DNA from: Lysobacterales bacterium
GTDB lineage: Bacteria; Pseudomonadota; Gammaproteobacteria; Xanthomonadales; Marinicellaceae
Assembly (NCBI GenBank): GCA_026982315.1
Contig: JALSHI010000043.1
Span: 1 to 55,396 of the forward strand
Direction: 5' to 3'
Length of the DNA stretch: 55,396 nucleotides
The notes beneath the pieces are model-generated. The model saw only the letters and a list, made by a program, of their open reading frames with translations, was not told the origin of the DNA and did no database searches. Position numbers and translations under genes: made by a program. Of the stretch, positions 21,001 through 30,359 are shown piece after piece (position 1 is the first letter of the stretch; each line of letters begins with the position of its first letter).

Positions 21001-23085
21001 GAATACAACTTCTGGCTGGGGGATGCCTTCGCCTCGGGCGGATCGGCCGGTTATGACCACAAGGCCATGGGCATTACGGCCAAAGGCACATGGGAGTCGG
21101 TCAAGCGCCATTTCCGCGAGCTGGGTGTGGACTGCCAAAGCGAGGATTTCGACGTGGTGGGCATTGGCGACATGGGCGGCGACGTATTTGGCAATGGCAT
21201 GTTGTTGTCCAAACATATTCGCCTCAAGGCTGCCTTTAATCACATGCATATTTTTCTGGACCCGAATCCGGATGCGGCCGCCAGCTGGCAAGAGCGCAAA
21301 CGGCTGTTTGAACTGCCACGCTCCAGTTGGGAAGATTATGACAAATCCCTGATTTCCGCCGGAGGCGGGGTGTTTTCCCGCTTCGACAAAACCATTCCAT
21401 TATCGCCGGAAGTCAAACAGTGGCTTGGCCTGAATGTAGACGAATTACCGCCACAGGCGCTGATTCGGGAGTTGCTGAAAGCGCCGGTGGATTTGCTCTG
21501 GAATGGTGGTATTGGCACCTATGTCAAAGGCAGTGATGAAAGCCACAACGAAGTGGGTGATACCGCCAATAATGCGTTGCGGGTCAATGGCAGGGAATTA
21601 CGCTGCCGCGTGGTGGGCGAGGGGGGTAACCTTGGCCTGACCCAGAAAGGCCGCATTGAATACGCCAGAAAGGGCGGAAAAATCAATACAGACTTTATTG
21701 ACAACTCCGCTGGCGTAGACTGCTCCGATCACGAAGTCAATATCAAAATTTTGCTCAAGGCCATGCAGGAGGCCGGCGAGCTGGACATGACGGCGCGCAA
21801 TCGCTTGCTGGAGGCCATGACCGATGAGGTGAGTGCACTGGTATTGCGCAATAACTACACGCAAACCGAGATTCTCAGCATAATGGAAAAGCTCAGTGTG
21901 GAGCGATTGGGCGCCAAGGCACATTTAATCCGAACACTGGAACAACGCGGCCTGCTGGACAGGGAACTGGAATTTTTACCCACAGACAAGGAACTGGAGC
22001 AACGTCAGGCAGAAGGCAGGGGCCTAACCCGGCCGGAACTGGCGGTTCTCTTGTCATACAGCAAAATCGCCCTGTATGAAGATTTGCTGCCCTCGGATGC
22101 GCCGGATGATCCTTATATTTCCGCCCGTCTGCGGGATTACTTCCCGACGCCATTGCGTTCGGTGAAGGCCGATTATCTGAACAACCATCGTTTGCATCGG
22201 GAAATTATCACCACAGTGCTGACTTCCCATATCATTGATCGCATGGGCGCGACCTTCATGCAACGCATGCTGGAAGACACAGGCGCCCCGGCCGGATCCA
22301 TTGCCCGGGCCTTTACCATCACTGAAAATCTGTTCGCCGCCGAAGATCTCTGGCGCAGCATTGAATCCCACGACCTGAAAGTCAAACCCGACCACCAGAT
22401 CGATGCGGCTTTGCTGGTGTGGCGACTGGTGCGCCAGGCCACGCGCTGGATGCTGAACCGGAACGGCCATCAATTGCCAATTGCCGAGTTGATAGAAAAA
22501 TATCGCCCGGGCGTGCAGGATTTTATGGCGTATCACCGGCAATTTATGCCCGCTCGGGACATAAACGCCCTGGACAAAATGATGGCGCGGCTGAAAAAAC
22601 AAGGGTTTGCCGACGAAGCGGCCTCCGCACTGGCGCTGATGCCCTTGATGCATGCGGCGCTGGATGTGGTGGATATCTCCCTGAAAACCGGCAAACCAGT
22701 CTTGGACGTGGCCCAGGTTTATTTTGGTTTGAGCGAACGCATCAACCTGCAGTGGCTGCGCGACCTTATTGAGCAATTGCCGGTGACAGGGCGCTGGCAT
22801 GCCCATGCGCGTGGCGCCTTGCGGGATGACCTGTTTGAGCAACATGGGCAACTGGCCACCTTGTTGTTGGAAAAATACCCCCAGGCCGACGGACACCAAG
22901 TGGTATCGCTGTGGAGCCGGGATCTGGCGCGGGAAGTGAGTGAAACCCGTAAAATGATCAAGCACATGCGGCAAGAGAAGCTGGCCGACTATGCTACAGT
23001 GATGGTGGTGGTACGCACCATTCGCCACTTGTTGGTGGCCACCCGGGCGGACAACTCTGCAACCGCCAGAGTGGCGGCAGGCTGA
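18094..23085 (+). CDS. gdhB: NAD-specific glutamate dehydrogenase, large (about 180 kDa) type
   Basis: Catabolic enzyme converting glutamate to 2-oxoglutarate and ammonia with NAD. At 1663 aa it has the size of the L-180 class (GDH_2/Bac_GDH family) found in Pseudomonas, Psychrobacter and Streptomyces. A long N-terminal regulatory part with ACT-like segments (about 1-700) precedes the catalytic core, which shows KGGFVAK, RGGLRWSDRFEDFR, VGIGDMGGDVFGNGML and LLWNGGIGTYVK. It stands alone between an upstream terminator and glnS. In relatives this class is allosterically activated by aspartate or arginine; that is family knowledge, not read here. Confidence 0.95.
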   Translation: MFGPPTEQHKKVISQAKKHLRQMLANQGVLDETIKMQSVLLESLIGSLSKDEVFDHNGRYWAEVAHHLFTFGKKRNKGESLIRAFNPDGHEFSEEARRTLVQLINDNMPFLVDSVSMACHDFGVDIQLLSHPVLAAKRDNQGRLLKLQKKAHKDGVAESWIHIETSKLGQPDELHQLETRLRQVIGQVKLAVKDWKPMLAKLDEASQALGDLGDRATRKQQQKFLEWLKDNHFTLLGYRHYRIEDTGDDKLLRGEADSGLGILSGEALTERARSVKSLELGKVDQISQSDALILTKTNARSEIHREGHMDYVGVLEVDEAGNITGEHRFIGLYTSSAINSRPWDIPYIREKVKAIIKRFGFDKDSHNGKAIVHIIETLPRDELLQSTVDELYNMVFEILNLQDRQRTHVMMREDRFKRFYSFLVHIPRDKFSTEVRHQIQDILKQAVCGDSPEFSVTLGESPLARLYAVVYVNHEQACEPDLRLIEEKIAAVVRSWEDELQSILVKKHGEDQGLALARRFRKAFPLAWQEDVSPWVTSFDVEKAAQLAEGRAIVTSLYRPRKKRQGLFRFKVFRSGGTLPLSFVLPILENLGLHVVSERPYELRMADGENIWIQDFDLTLAEGRDLDLERVRDHFQDAFDRIVNGEAENDSLNKLVIMASLDWRQVVVLRALTKYLRQVGVPFSQEYMEKALNAQPRIARALVELFQIRHDPGLQAMSPAQYKQRMQALTQRLQPELESLTPHQRDAIEAYLKTHKFSPKKQTRLINAVIDSLLDSVASQDEDRILRQFREAIMAVLRSNFYQPDDNGESKKYISFKFDSARVPGMPQPVPFREIFVYSPRVEAVHLRKGKVARGGLRWSDRFEDFRTEVLGLMKAQNVKNSIIVPVGAKGGFVAKQLPDGDRNAVMNEVIDCYKTFIRGMLDITDNLVDGQVVHPPAVIRHDEDDPYLVVAADKGTATFSDIANGISAEYNFWLGDAFASGGSAGYDHKAMGITAKGTWESVKRHFRELGVDCQSEDFDVVGIGDMGGDVFGNGMLLSKHIRLKAAFNHMHIFLDPNPDAAASWQERKRLFELPRSSWEDYDKSLISAGGGVFSRFDKTIPLSPEVKQWLGLNVDELPPQALIRELLKAPVDLLWNGGIGTYVKGSDESHNEVGDTANNALRVNGRELRCRVVGEGGNLGLTQKGRIEYARKGGKINTDFIDNSAGVDCSDHEVNIKILLKAMQEAGELDMTARNRLLEAMTDEVSALVLRNNYTQTEILSIMEKLSVERLGAKAHLIRTLEQRGLLDRELEFLPTDKELEQRQAEGRGLTRPELAVLLSYSKIALYEDLLPSDAPDDPYISARLRDYFPTPLRSVKADYLNNHRLHREIITTVLTSHIIDRMGATFMQRMLEDTGAPAGSIARAFTITENLFAAEDLWRSIESHDLKVKPDHQIDAALLVWRLVRQATRWMLNRNGHQLPIAELIEKYRPGVQDFMAYHRQFMPARDINALDKMMARLKKQGFADEAASALALMPLMHAALDVVDISLKTGKPVLDVAQVYFGLSERINLQWLRDLIEQLPVTGRWHAHARGALRDDLFEQHGQLATLLLEKYPQADGHQVVSLWSRDLAREVSETRKMIKHMRQEKLADYATVMVVVRTIRHLLVATRADNSATARVAAG

Positions 23086-23170
23086 TATGGTCTTTTGTGT
23101 GGGGCGCCGGTCTTTTCATTTATCGCCAAAGCTGGCAAAATGCCGTGTTTCTTTTTGTTTGTGACAAGCC

Positions 23171-24859
23171 ATGACTGATGACCGCCAAACGCCTGTGAAA
23201 AACGTTAACGAAAATTTTATTACTCGCATTATTGATGCCGATTTGGCCGCAGGCAAGCACCAGCAGGTAATCACCCGCTTTCCCCCTGAGCCCAATGGCT
23301 ATTTACACATTGGCCATGCCAAATCCATTTGCCTGAACTTCGGCATTGCCCAGGATTACAATGGCCGTTGTCATTTGCGTTTTGATGACACCAACCCGGC
23401 CAAGGAAAGTGTGGAATATGCCGAATCCATCAAACGGGATATCCAGTGGCTGGGCTTCGACTGGGGCGAGCACTTGTATCATGCTTCGGATTATTTCGAG
23501 ACCCTCTACAATTATGCCGAGGAGCTGATTGAAAAAGGTCTGGCCTATGTGGATGACCAAAGCCCGGAAGAAATTCGCGCCAATCGCGGCACACTCACCG
23601 AACCTGGCGTCAACAGCCCTTTTCGGAATCGTTCCGTAGAAGAAAATCTGGATCTGTTCCGCCGCATGCGCGCCGGAGAGTTTGCAGGTGGCGCCCGGGT
23701 GTTGCGGGCCAAAATCGACATGGCCTCGCCCAATATCAACCTGCGCGACCCGGTGATTTACCGCATCAAGCGGCAACACCACATTCGCACGGGCGATACC
23801 TGGGTGATTTATCCCATGTATGATTTTACCCATTGTATTTCCGATGCGCTGGAAGGCATCACTCACTCCCTGTGCACCCTGGAGTTTGAAGACCACAGGC
23901 CGTTATACGACTGGTTTCTGGACAATATCAGTATTGACACCCATCCCCAACAGATCGAGTTTGCGCGTCTGGAACTGGCCTATACAGTCACATCCAAGCG
24001 TAAATTGAACCAGTTGGTGGAACAGGGGTTGGTCGATGGCTGGGATGACCCGCGCATGCCCACCTTGTCTGGCATGCGTCGCCGGGGCTATCCGCCAGAA
24101 GCTATCCGGGAGCTGGCTCGAGTCACCCATGTGACCAAAAATAAAACCACCATCCCCCTGAGCGTGCTGGAAGGCTGTGTGCGGGATGAACTCAACAAAA
24201 CGGCGCCCCGCGTGATGGGCGTGCTGGACCCGCTGAAAGTGGTCATTGAAAACTATCCGGAAGACCAGGAAGAGTGGTTAACCGCTAAAAACCATCCCCA
24301 GGATGACGCATTTGGCACCCGAAAAATCCCTTTCAGCCGGGAAATCTACGTGGAACGCAGTGACTTTATGGAAGACGCGCCACGTAAGTTTTTTCGCCTG
24401 AGCCCCGGCCGCGAAGTCCGCTTGCGCTATGCTTATTATGTGACCTGTACGGATGTGATTAAGGATGAAACCGGGCGCGTGGTGGAGCTGCGATGCACTT
24501 ATGACCCCCAAACCCGTGGGGGCAACTCGCCGGATGGCCGCAAGGTCAAAGGCACCATTCATTGGGTGTCTGCGCCGCATGCGGTGGATGCGGAAGTCCG
24601 CCTGTATGACCGTTTGTTCAAAACACCCAACCCGGCGGCCAGTGAAGATTTTATCCAGGACCTGAATCCGGACTCGCTCAGGATTCTTCGAAACTGCAAA
24701 CTGGAACCTTCCGTGTTGGAAGGCGATGACAGTACCCGCTACCAATTCGAGCGCATGGGCTATTTTGTGCGGGACAAGCAACACGAAACAGACCAGCCCG
24801 TGTTTAATCGCATTGAATCTTTGCGCGACTCCTGGCGAAAAATAGAAGAAAGCGCTTAA
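23171..24859 (+). CDS. glnS: Glutaminyl-tRNA synthetase
   Basis: Class I synthetase of 562 aa charging tRNA-Gln directly. The HIGH motif lies in [13 protein letters not shown] (about residues 37-49) and the KMSKS equivalent is VTSKRKL. The C-terminal anticodon-binding beta-barrels are complete. GlnRS, rather than Glu-tRNA amidation, is typical of gamma- and some betaproteobacteria and supports the taxonomic call. Its stop faces the exonuclease III gene tail to tail across 139 nt with no strong terminator. Confidence 0.96.
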   Translation: MTDDRQTPVKNVNENFITRIIDADLAAGKHQQVITRFPPEPNGYLHIGHAKSICLNFGIAQDYNGRCHLRFDDTNPAKESVEYAESIKRDIQWLGFDWGEHLYHASDYFETLYNYAEELIEKGLAYVDDQSPEEIRANRGTLTEPGVNSPFRNRSVEENLDLFRRMRAGEFAGGARVLRAKIDMASPNINLRDPVIYRIKRQHHIRTGDTWVIYPMYDFTHCISDALEGITHSLCTLEFEDHRPLYDWFLDNISIDTHPQQIEFARLELAYTVTSKRKLNQLVEQGLVDGWDDPRMPTLSGMRRRGYPPEAIRELARVTHVTKNKTTIPLSVLEGCVRDELNKTAPRVMGVLDPLKVVIENYPEDQEEWLTAKNHPQDDAFGTRKIPFSREIYVERSDFMEDAPRKFFRLSPGREVRLRYAYYVTCTDVIKDETGRVVELRCTYDPQTRGGNSPDGRKVKGTIHWVSAPHAVDAEVRLYDRLFKTPNPAASEDFIQDLNPDSLRILRNCKLEPSVLEGDDSTRYQFERMGYFVRDKQHETDQPVFNRIESLRDSWRKIEESA

Positions 24860-24998
24860 GCCTGTTTTGCGACGGGTTCCTGTCGCGTGGCTCTCTTGCC
24901 AGGGCTGTGCGCTTTGGACAGGGATGACTTGTTGACAAGCAATATGGCCACTGGGCAGAACAGCGCAGTTGCCATGGTCTGTGTTTCAGTTTCAGTTT

Positions 24999-25766
24999 CT
25001 AAAGGTCGTATTCAATAATCAGCGGGGCATGGTCGGAAAACCGCTCATCCTTGTAAATTCGGGCGGCTTTTATCTTGTCTTTAAGGCAGGCTGAAACCAC
25101 CTGGTAGTCAATGCGCCAGCCGGTGTTATTGGCCCAGGCCTGGCCACGATTTGACCACCAGGTGTATTGATGCTCGCGCGGGTCCACCACACGGAAAGCA
25201 TCCACCAGCCCAATGGGGCCAAATACCTTGTCCATCCAGGCCCGCTCTTCCGGCAGAAAGCCGGAATTTTTCTGGTTGCCGCGCCAGTTTTTGATGTCGA
25301 TCTTTTTATGGGCAATATTCCAGTCACCGGCAATCACAAAAGGCTTGCCACAGGACTTCAGGCGTTCAAACTCATCTTCTAACCGGCGCATGCATTGATA
25401 TTTGAAATCCTGGCGTTCCTCCTTGGATGAACCGGATGGTAAATAAAGGGACGCCACCACCAGTGAACCCAGGTCCACTTCCAGCCAGCGACCTTCATTA
25501 TCAAATACTTCCCAGCCAATACCGGCTTTTACCGAGAGCGGCTTTTGGCGGGTAAAAACCGCCACGCCTGAATAGCCCTTTTTTTCGGCGTCCCGAAAGT
25601 GACAATCGTAGCCTTCAGGATGAAAAACTTCAGGCGGTAACTGGTGAATCTGGGCTTTGGTTTCCTGAATACACACCACATCAGGTCGCTCTTTTTCCAG
25701 CCATTGGTAAAACCCCTTCCGTTGAGCGGCGCGAATGCCGTTGGTATTGACAGTGATAATTTTCAT
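24999..25766 (-). CDS. xthA: Exodeoxyribonuclease III (AP endonuclease)
   Basis: Base-excision-repair nuclease of 255 aa cutting at abasic sites. Catalytic motifs are visible: CIQETKAQ (metal-binding Glu), IAGDWNIAHKKID, RIDYQVVS and the terminal SDHAPLIIE with the catalytic His. The start MKIITVNTNGIRAAQ at 25766 is the family start; an upstream extension to 25928 is unlike any member. Divergent from the sulfotransferase gene, with 66 nt between. Confidence 0.94.
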   Translation of the reverse strand: MKIITVNTNGIRAAQRKGFYQWLEKERPDVVCIQETKAQIHQLPPEVFHPEGYDCHFRDAEKKGYSGVAVFTRQKPLSVKAGIGWEVFDNEGRWLEVDLGSLVVASLYLPSGSSKEERQDFKYQCMRRLEDEFERLKSCGKPFVIAGDWNIAHKKIDIKNWRGNQKNSGFLPEERAWMDKVFGPIGLVDAFRVVDPREHQYTWWSNRGQAWANNTGWRIDYQVVSACLKDKIKAARIYKDERFSDHAPLIIEYDL

Positions 25767-25832
25767 GGGTGGTTTTCCCAAATGCAAAGTCGGCATTATA
25801 CTGGCAGTCGGGAACCACAAGAAACCACCATA

Positions 25833-27446
25833 ATGCAGAAGAGAGCCAAAGGGGAAAAACTCAAAGCCAAAGCCATCCGCCAGTTTCAAAGTGGCCACTG
25901 GGATCAGGCATTGGCCAGTGGCCGGCAAGCGCTTCGGATTTTAGCTGCGGACAGGGAACTGCAGCGCATTATGGCCTTGAGCCACTTTCGTTTGGGCAGA
26001 ACAAAACAGGCCAGAAACCTGTTGCAGCGGCTGGTGGAGAAGAATCCACGGGATGTTCCGGCCATGCTCAATCTGGCCTCCATTGAAAAACAGAACGGAT
26101 GTCCGGAGAAGGCCGGGCACTGGTTACAGCAGGCGCGTCAACTGGAGCCTGGGAACCCGCGCATATACTTTAATGAAGGGAATCTTTATGTGGAGGAGGC
26201 CCGGTTAACAGAAGCCCGGCAGTGTTTTTCGCGTGCGGTTGAATTGGCCCCGGCACATTGGCAGTCCTGGTTGAACCTGGGCCAGGTTTGCAAAAGTTTG
26301 GGCGACATTGAAGCTGCGGCCCGGTGTTACCGTCAGGCACTGGCCCATCGCCCTGACTGTGCCCGGGCCTATTTGGGGCTGGCCAATTTAAAGCGGAGGT
26401 TTCTTGACCAGGATGATGCCACCTATCTGCAATACCTGGCCGAGCATGGCTCCAGTGAAAAAAACCGGATTGAATCGGCTTTTGCGCTGGGAGAATACTT
26501 TCATACTCAAAACGAACCGGAATTGGCTGTACGATACTGGCGACAGGGCAACCAGTGCCAACACACTCATCTGCTATCAAACGGTCTTGAGTGGCGCAAA
26601 GGAAAAACGCCTGCGGAGTTGGGCCTGAATGCCGAAGACATTCGCCAGGCTTATGACAAACGGTTGGCGGCGTGTTCTGATGAAAACCCTGCACCCGTCA
26701 TTTTTGTGACCGGAATTCCGCGCTCGGGAACGACATTGGTGGAGCAGATACTGGCCAGCCATTCGGCCGTGACCGGCGCATCGGAACTGCCGTTTATCCC
26801 GCAACTGCTGCACGCTGCGGCGGATAACCGGTCAATGAAAAGTATTCATCATTTGTGGCAAAAACTTGAGCCTGACGAGTGGGAGACATGGGCGAAAACG
26901 TATCTGGACAAAACCCGGCGGTGGCAAAATCATTCTTTTTTTACCGACAAGCTGCCGGAAAATCTGGAATACATGGGTGAGATTCTCATGTTGTTTCCTC
27001 GAACCAGAATCATTGTTTGCCAACGCACGCCACAGGCCATAATGCTGAGTAACTACCGCCAGCTTTACGCATCTGGCCGATTCTGGGCATATGACATACA
27101 GTCCATAGCCGCTTATATCAATGACCAGCTAGCATGGACGCAATTCTGGAGGCGTATTTTTCCCCACGCCATACATTGTGTTTCTTATGAGGAACTGGTG
27201 AAACAGCCCCAAGGCGCAATTGACGCCATGAATGACTTCCTTGGGTTAACAGGCGAGCCAAGCCAGCTTGAACCGCATAAGCAAAAAAGGCAAATTCGCA
27301 CTGCCAGTGCCGGCCAGGTGACTCAGCCCGTGCATGAGTGTTCCATTAGTCTGTGGAAGACATATGACAAGCTGCTAAATTTATCAGCGCAGGCAATAAA
27401 GCATGGAGTGATTAAAAACGAGAGTCACATCACAAAAAAATCATGA
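25833..27446 (+). CDS. TPR-repeat protein with C-terminal sulfotransferase domain
   Basis: Two-part protein of 537 aa. The N-terminal half (about 10-230) has several tetratricopeptide repeats (for example PRDVPAMLNLASIEKQNG and AHWQSWLNLGQVCKSLGD). The C-terminal half (about 285-500) is a Sulfotransfer_3-type domain: the PAPS 5'-phosphosulfate loop is VTGIPRSGTTLVEQIL and the 3'-phosphate region is PRTRIIVCQRTPQAIMLSNY. It probably transfers sulfate from PAPS to a protein or glycan; the acceptor is unknown. No signal peptide is seen. The start at 25833 avoids overlap with the xthA start. Confidence 0.85.
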   Translation: MQKRAKGEKLKAKAIRQFQSGHWDQALASGRQALRILAADRELQRIMALSHFRLGRTKQARNLLQRLVEKNPRDVPAMLNLASIEKQNGCPEKAGHWLQQARQLEPGNPRIYFNEGNLYVEEARLTEARQCFSRAVELAPAHWQSWLNLGQVCKSLGDIEAAARCYRQALAHRPDCARAYLGLANLKRRFLDQDDATYLQYLAEHGSSEKNRIESAFALGEYFHTQNEPELAVRYWRQGNQCQHTHLLSNGLEWRKGKTPAELGLNAEDIRQAYDKRLAACSDENPAPVIFVTGIPRSGTTLVEQILASHSAVTGASELPFIPQLLHAAADNRSMKSIHHLWQKLEPDEWETWAKTYLDKTRRWQNHSFFTDKLPENLEYMGEILMLFPRTRIIVCQRTPQAIMLSNYRQLYASGRFWAYDIQSIAAYINDQLAWTQFWRRIFPHAIHCVSYEELVKQPQGAIDAMNDFLGLTGEPSQLEPHKQKRQIRTASAGQVTQPVHECSISLWKTYDKLLNLSAQAIKHGVIKNESHITKKS

Positions 27447-27476
27447 CCACATTATTGACTTATGGAAAAAATAGAG

Positions 27477-27505
27477 TTGAAGGACGCAGGGCTTTGCGTT
27501 AGTAT
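27477..27505 (+). promoter_or_regulatory. Sigma-70-like promoter for the IPTL-CTERM protein gene
   Basis: TTGAAG and TAGTAT hexamers are 17 nt apart, about 67 nt upstream of the start at 27573. Each hexamer matches consensus at four of six positions. Confidence 0.5.
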
Positions 27506-27572
27506 CAATAAGCACTGAATTAGGTACGAACAACTTCGGCAACAAAATCAAACAATATAAAAAGAGGCGATT

Positions 27573-28358
27573 ATGAAAAACAAACCCCTTTACCTGGCGT
27601 TGACCACCGTTTTGGCAATATCCACATCCAGCAGCGCCGTGCAACTGGTGACTGAAAACCCGCAAGCCACGCCTTCCGGGCCAAACCTGCCGGCCAATAC
27701 CGCGGCCATTTTGTACGATCAAACCGATAATCCTTTTGGCAATGGTGCACCGGATCAGGACTTCGAAGCCGCATTTGATGCATACGATGCTTTTATTGCG
27801 GATGATTTTGTGGTTCCCAATGGTTACATGTGGTCGATTGACGGGGTGATTACCGTTGGCACGACCGGCGGACCGGCCAACACAGTGAGTGTCTGGTTTT
27901 ACCCGGACAATGGCGGAGTACCGGCGGCGACTGCGGCCTGTACCTATACTGGCCTGACCACATTCACCGAAACAAACGGTTCCTTTACCGTGAATTTACC
28001 CACGCCCTGTGATTTGACTGGCGGCACTTACTGGATGGCATTCCAGACCCAGCAGGACTTTGCCGCTTCCGGCCAGCACTTTTTCTCCAACCGGGCCACG
28101 GTATCGGGAAACGAGGCTGTCTGGCAGAACCCCGGTGGCGGGTTTGGGACATCATGCTCCACCTGGGCCCCGGCAGGAACAGTCTGCGGGGTTGGCGGTG
28201 GCAATGCAACCACGCCTTATGATTTCCTCTTTGCCCTGACCGGGCAATCGGTGGTGCCGCAAATTCCCGCCTTGAACTGGGTGAGCTTGTCGGGCCTGGC
28301 CGGGGGATTGGCGATTTTGTCACTGCTGGCCTTGCGCCGTCGTAAAAAACTCTACTGA
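27573..28358 (+). CDS. Secreted protein with IPTL-CTERM-like sorting signal
   Basis: A 261-aa protein with a signal peptide (residues 1 to about 22, ending STSSSA). The middle is a beta-rich, Gly/Asn/Thr-rich domain with Cys pairs and few charges. The tail is VPQIPALNW followed by a hydrophobic helix and RRRKK. This is the tripartite layout of exosortase-processed proteins, and IPALNW is close to the IPTLxxW motif of IPTL-CTERM proteins. Such proteins are cut and anchored or released by exosortase H, which is not encoded here. It has its own promoter-like site and terminator. Function of the exported domain is unknown. AAGAGGCG is a fair ribosome-binding site. Confidence 0.78.
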   Translation: MKNKPLYLALTTVLAISTSSSAVQLVTENPQATPSGPNLPANTAAILYDQTDNPFGNGAPDQDFEAAFDAYDAFIADDFVVPNGYMWSIDGVITVGTTGGPANTVSVWFYPDNGGVPAATAACTYTGLTTFTETNGSFTVNLPTPCDLTGGTYWMAFQTQQDFAASGQHFFSNRATVSGNEAVWQNPGGGFGTSCSTWAPAGTVCGVGGGNATTPYDFLFALTGQSVVPQIPALNWVSLSGLAGGLAILSLLALRRRKKLY

Positions 28359-28425
28359 TGGTAGTGCGATAGCCATTTCCAGGTAACAAAACGCTTTTGT
28401 TCGTTTTGTAAAAGGCTTATTATGC

Positions 28426-28452
28426 AAACGCCGGGGTATCCGGCGTTTTTTG
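28426..28452 (+). terminator. Intrinsic terminator after the IPTL-CTERM gene
   Basis: AACGCCGG and CCGGCGTT form a perfect 8-bp stem with loop GGTAT, followed by a T-run. Clear rho-independent terminator. Confidence 0.9.
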
Positions 28453-28497
28453 TGCGTGAAAAAATCACTTGAGGAATTATCCGGGGTTATCGTGACA

Positions 28498-29151
28498 ATG
28501 AGCGAATTCATTCAGCAAGCCATACAATGGGGAATGCCACTGGTTTTTGGTATTGTCCTGCATGAAGTGGCGCATGGCTTTGTGGCTTACCGTCTGGGTG
28601 ATGATACCGCCATGCGGGCCGGCCGGTTAACCCTGAACCCCATCAAGCATATTGATCCAGTGGGAACGTTACTTTTGCCGTTATTGCTGATTGTCACCAA
28701 AAGTCCCTTTGTTTTTGGCTGGGCCAAGCCGGTACCGGTTAATTTCAGTCGGCTTCGGCCCCAGCGTAGCGGTATGATGTGGGTGGCACTGGCTGGGCCG
28801 TTGAGCAATCTGGCTCAGGCTTTTCTTTGGGCGGTGATACTGAAGCTGGCATTGCCCATGGCCGAACAACATAATGAGGTGGTGGGGATTCTGATTAAAA
28901 TGGCGCAAATCGGTGTGGGCATTAACATTATGCTGATGATTTTTAACCTGATACCCGTGCCACCGCTGGATGGCGGCCGGGTGATTCAGGCATTGGCACC
29001 TTCGCAGTGGCAACAAGGGCTGATACACATTGAGCGCTATGGCATGTTGATTGTCATTGTGCTGCTGGTTTCGGGAATTTTGAGCAACGTGTTGTCCCCC
29101 TTGATGCGCTGGTTGACGATTGGTCTCTATACATTGGTGGGGATTTTATAA
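28498..29151 (+). CDS. Site-2 protease family (M50) membrane metalloprotease
   Basis: Polytopic protein of 217 aa. The zinc motif HEVAHG lies in the first helix ([18 protein letters not shown], near residue 20-37) and the third ligand motif is [13 protein letters not shown] (about residues 150-162). This is the compact YwhC/Rip-like group without a PDZ domain, often annotated as a site-2 protease of unknown substrate. ATG at 28498 was chosen; GTG at 28492 in the same frame is possible. One base separates its stop from pyrE, so they are co-transcribed. Confidence 0.87.
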   Translation: MSEFIQQAIQWGMPLVFGIVLHEVAHGFVAYRLGDDTAMRAGRLTLNPIKHIDPVGTLLLPLLLIVTKSPFVFGWAKPVPVNFSRLRPQRSGMMWVALAGPLSNLAQAFLWAVILKLALPMAEQHNEVVGILIKMAQIGVGINIMLMIFNLIPVPPLDGGRVIQALAPSQWQQGLIHIERYGMLIVIVLLVSGILSNVLSPLMRWLTIGLYTLVGIL

Positions 29152-29152
29152 G

Positions 29153-29800
29153 ATGCAGCAAGTCGCCCAGCAGTTTTTACAATTGGCCGCAGAAAAATCG
29201 GTATTGCGTTTTGGGGAGTTTACGCTGAAATCAGGCCGGGTTAGTCCCTATTTCTTTAACGCCGGGCTGTTTGATGATGGCGATGCTTTATTAAAACTGG
29301 GTGAGTTTTATGCGCGCACGCTGGACGCCAGTGGCCTGACATTCGACATGCTCTACGGGCCGGCTTACAAGGGTATCCCCATTGCCACGGCTGTGGCCAT
29401 TGCCTATGCCCGCTTGTTTGGGCGCAGTGTGCCGGTGTGTTTTAATCGCAAGGAAGCGAAGGATCACGGAGAGGGAGGACAGCTGATTGGTGCGCCTTTG
29501 GCCGGAAAGGTTGTAATTGTGGACGATGTGATTTCGGCCGGGACTTCTGTCCGGGAGTCCTTTGGGATTATCGAAAACCAGGGCGCCCAGGTCGCCGGTG
29601 TGGCCGTGGCTTTGGATCGTCAGGAAAAGGGCCAAAACTCAGATTGTTCGGCCATTGACGAGATCCGCACAGAATATGGCGTTCCAGTGGTCGGCATCGC
29701 CAATCTTGACGACCTGATGCACTGGTTGCAGCAACAGGACTCGCAACATGCCCCGGCGGTGGCCGCCTATCGTCAGCGTTATGGCAGCATCAGATCGTAA
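29153..29800 (+). CDS. pyrE: Orotate phosphoribosyltransferase
   Basis: Pyrimidine-synthesis enzyme of 215 aa joining orotate and PRPP to OMP. The PRPP-binding signature [17 protein letters not shown] and the orotate-loop region [13 protein letters not shown] are present. The start [10 protein letters not shown] at 29153 gives normal PyrE length. The gene sits between an M50 protease and a small unknown protein rather than next to rph or argB. Confidence 0.95.
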   Translation: MQQVAQQFLQLAAEKSVLRFGEFTLKSGRVSPYFFNAGLFDDGDALLKLGEFYARTLDASGLTFDMLYGPAYKGIPIATAVAIAYARLFGRSVPVCFNRKEAKDHGEGGQLIGAPLAGKVVIVDDVISAGTSVRESFGIIENQGAQVAGVAVALDRQEKGQNSDCSAIDEIRTEYGVPVVGIANLDDLMHWLQQQDSQHAPAVAAYRQRYGSIRS

Positions 29801-30266
29801 CAATATGCCCGCTGAGGGCTTTGACAGCGCCGCCGAGGTCGTGGCTGAAGTGATTATGGCCGCTGGTCAACATTTTGATTTGTGTTCACATTTTTTGACC
29901 CCGCAGGTGTTTGATACACCAAAAGTGGTGGAAGCCTTGCGAAAGTTTGCTGCGAAAAGCCCAAAAAATCGTGGCCGTTTGTTGATTATCCAGCCGCGTC
30001 TGGTCACCGCCAGGGCGCACCCGTTTGTGCAGGCGGCGCAAAAATTTCCCGAGACATTTTCCCTGCATGCCATATCAGAGCGGATAACACCGCCTGCGGA
30101 TGACTTTTTGATGAACGATCAGGGTGGCGGTTTGCGGTTTCCCCGCCCGGGTCACAGCCAATGTGTTTTTCTTGATGGTTATGGCCGGGCCTGGCTGCAA
30201 GGCGTTTTTGATGAATTATGGCGCTTGAGTGAACCGGTGCCGGAGTTGCGCCAGTTTGTTTTGTAG
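29781..30266 (+). CDS. DUF7931-like small protein of unknown function
   Basis: A protein of 161 aa (153 if the ATG at 29805 is used) whose start overlaps the end of pyrE by 20 nt, so the frames are linked. No signal peptide or membrane segment. Sequence such as [37 protein letters not shown] and [21 protein letters not shown] resembles the DUF7931 domain often found attached to acetyltransferases in gammaproteobacteria, thought to be phospholipase-D-like without catalytic residues. The domain name is from memory, so treat it as moderate. Neither start has a good ribosome-binding site. Confidence 0.6.
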   Translation: MAASDRNNMPAEGFDSAAEVVAEVIMAAGQHFDLCSHFLTPQVFDTPKVVEALRKFAAKSPKNRGRLLIIQPRLVTARAHPFVQAAQKFPETFSLHAISERITPPADDFLMNDQGGGLRFPRPGHSQCVFLDGYGRAWLQGVFDELWRLSEPVPELRQFVL

Positions 30267-30359
30267 CGCGTGTGTTTGTTTTGATTCACGCTAAAATAGA
30301 TTGGCACTTTTTCTGCGCCGGATGCGCGGTTTTTACTTATCTTTAGTTGGGGACACCAG

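Noticed and set aside
22054-23028. 324-codon minus-strand frame inside the glutamate dehydrogenase gene
   Set aside because: Composition is His/Gln-rich as expected for an antisense shadow, and the sense strand encodes a conserved enzyme throughout.
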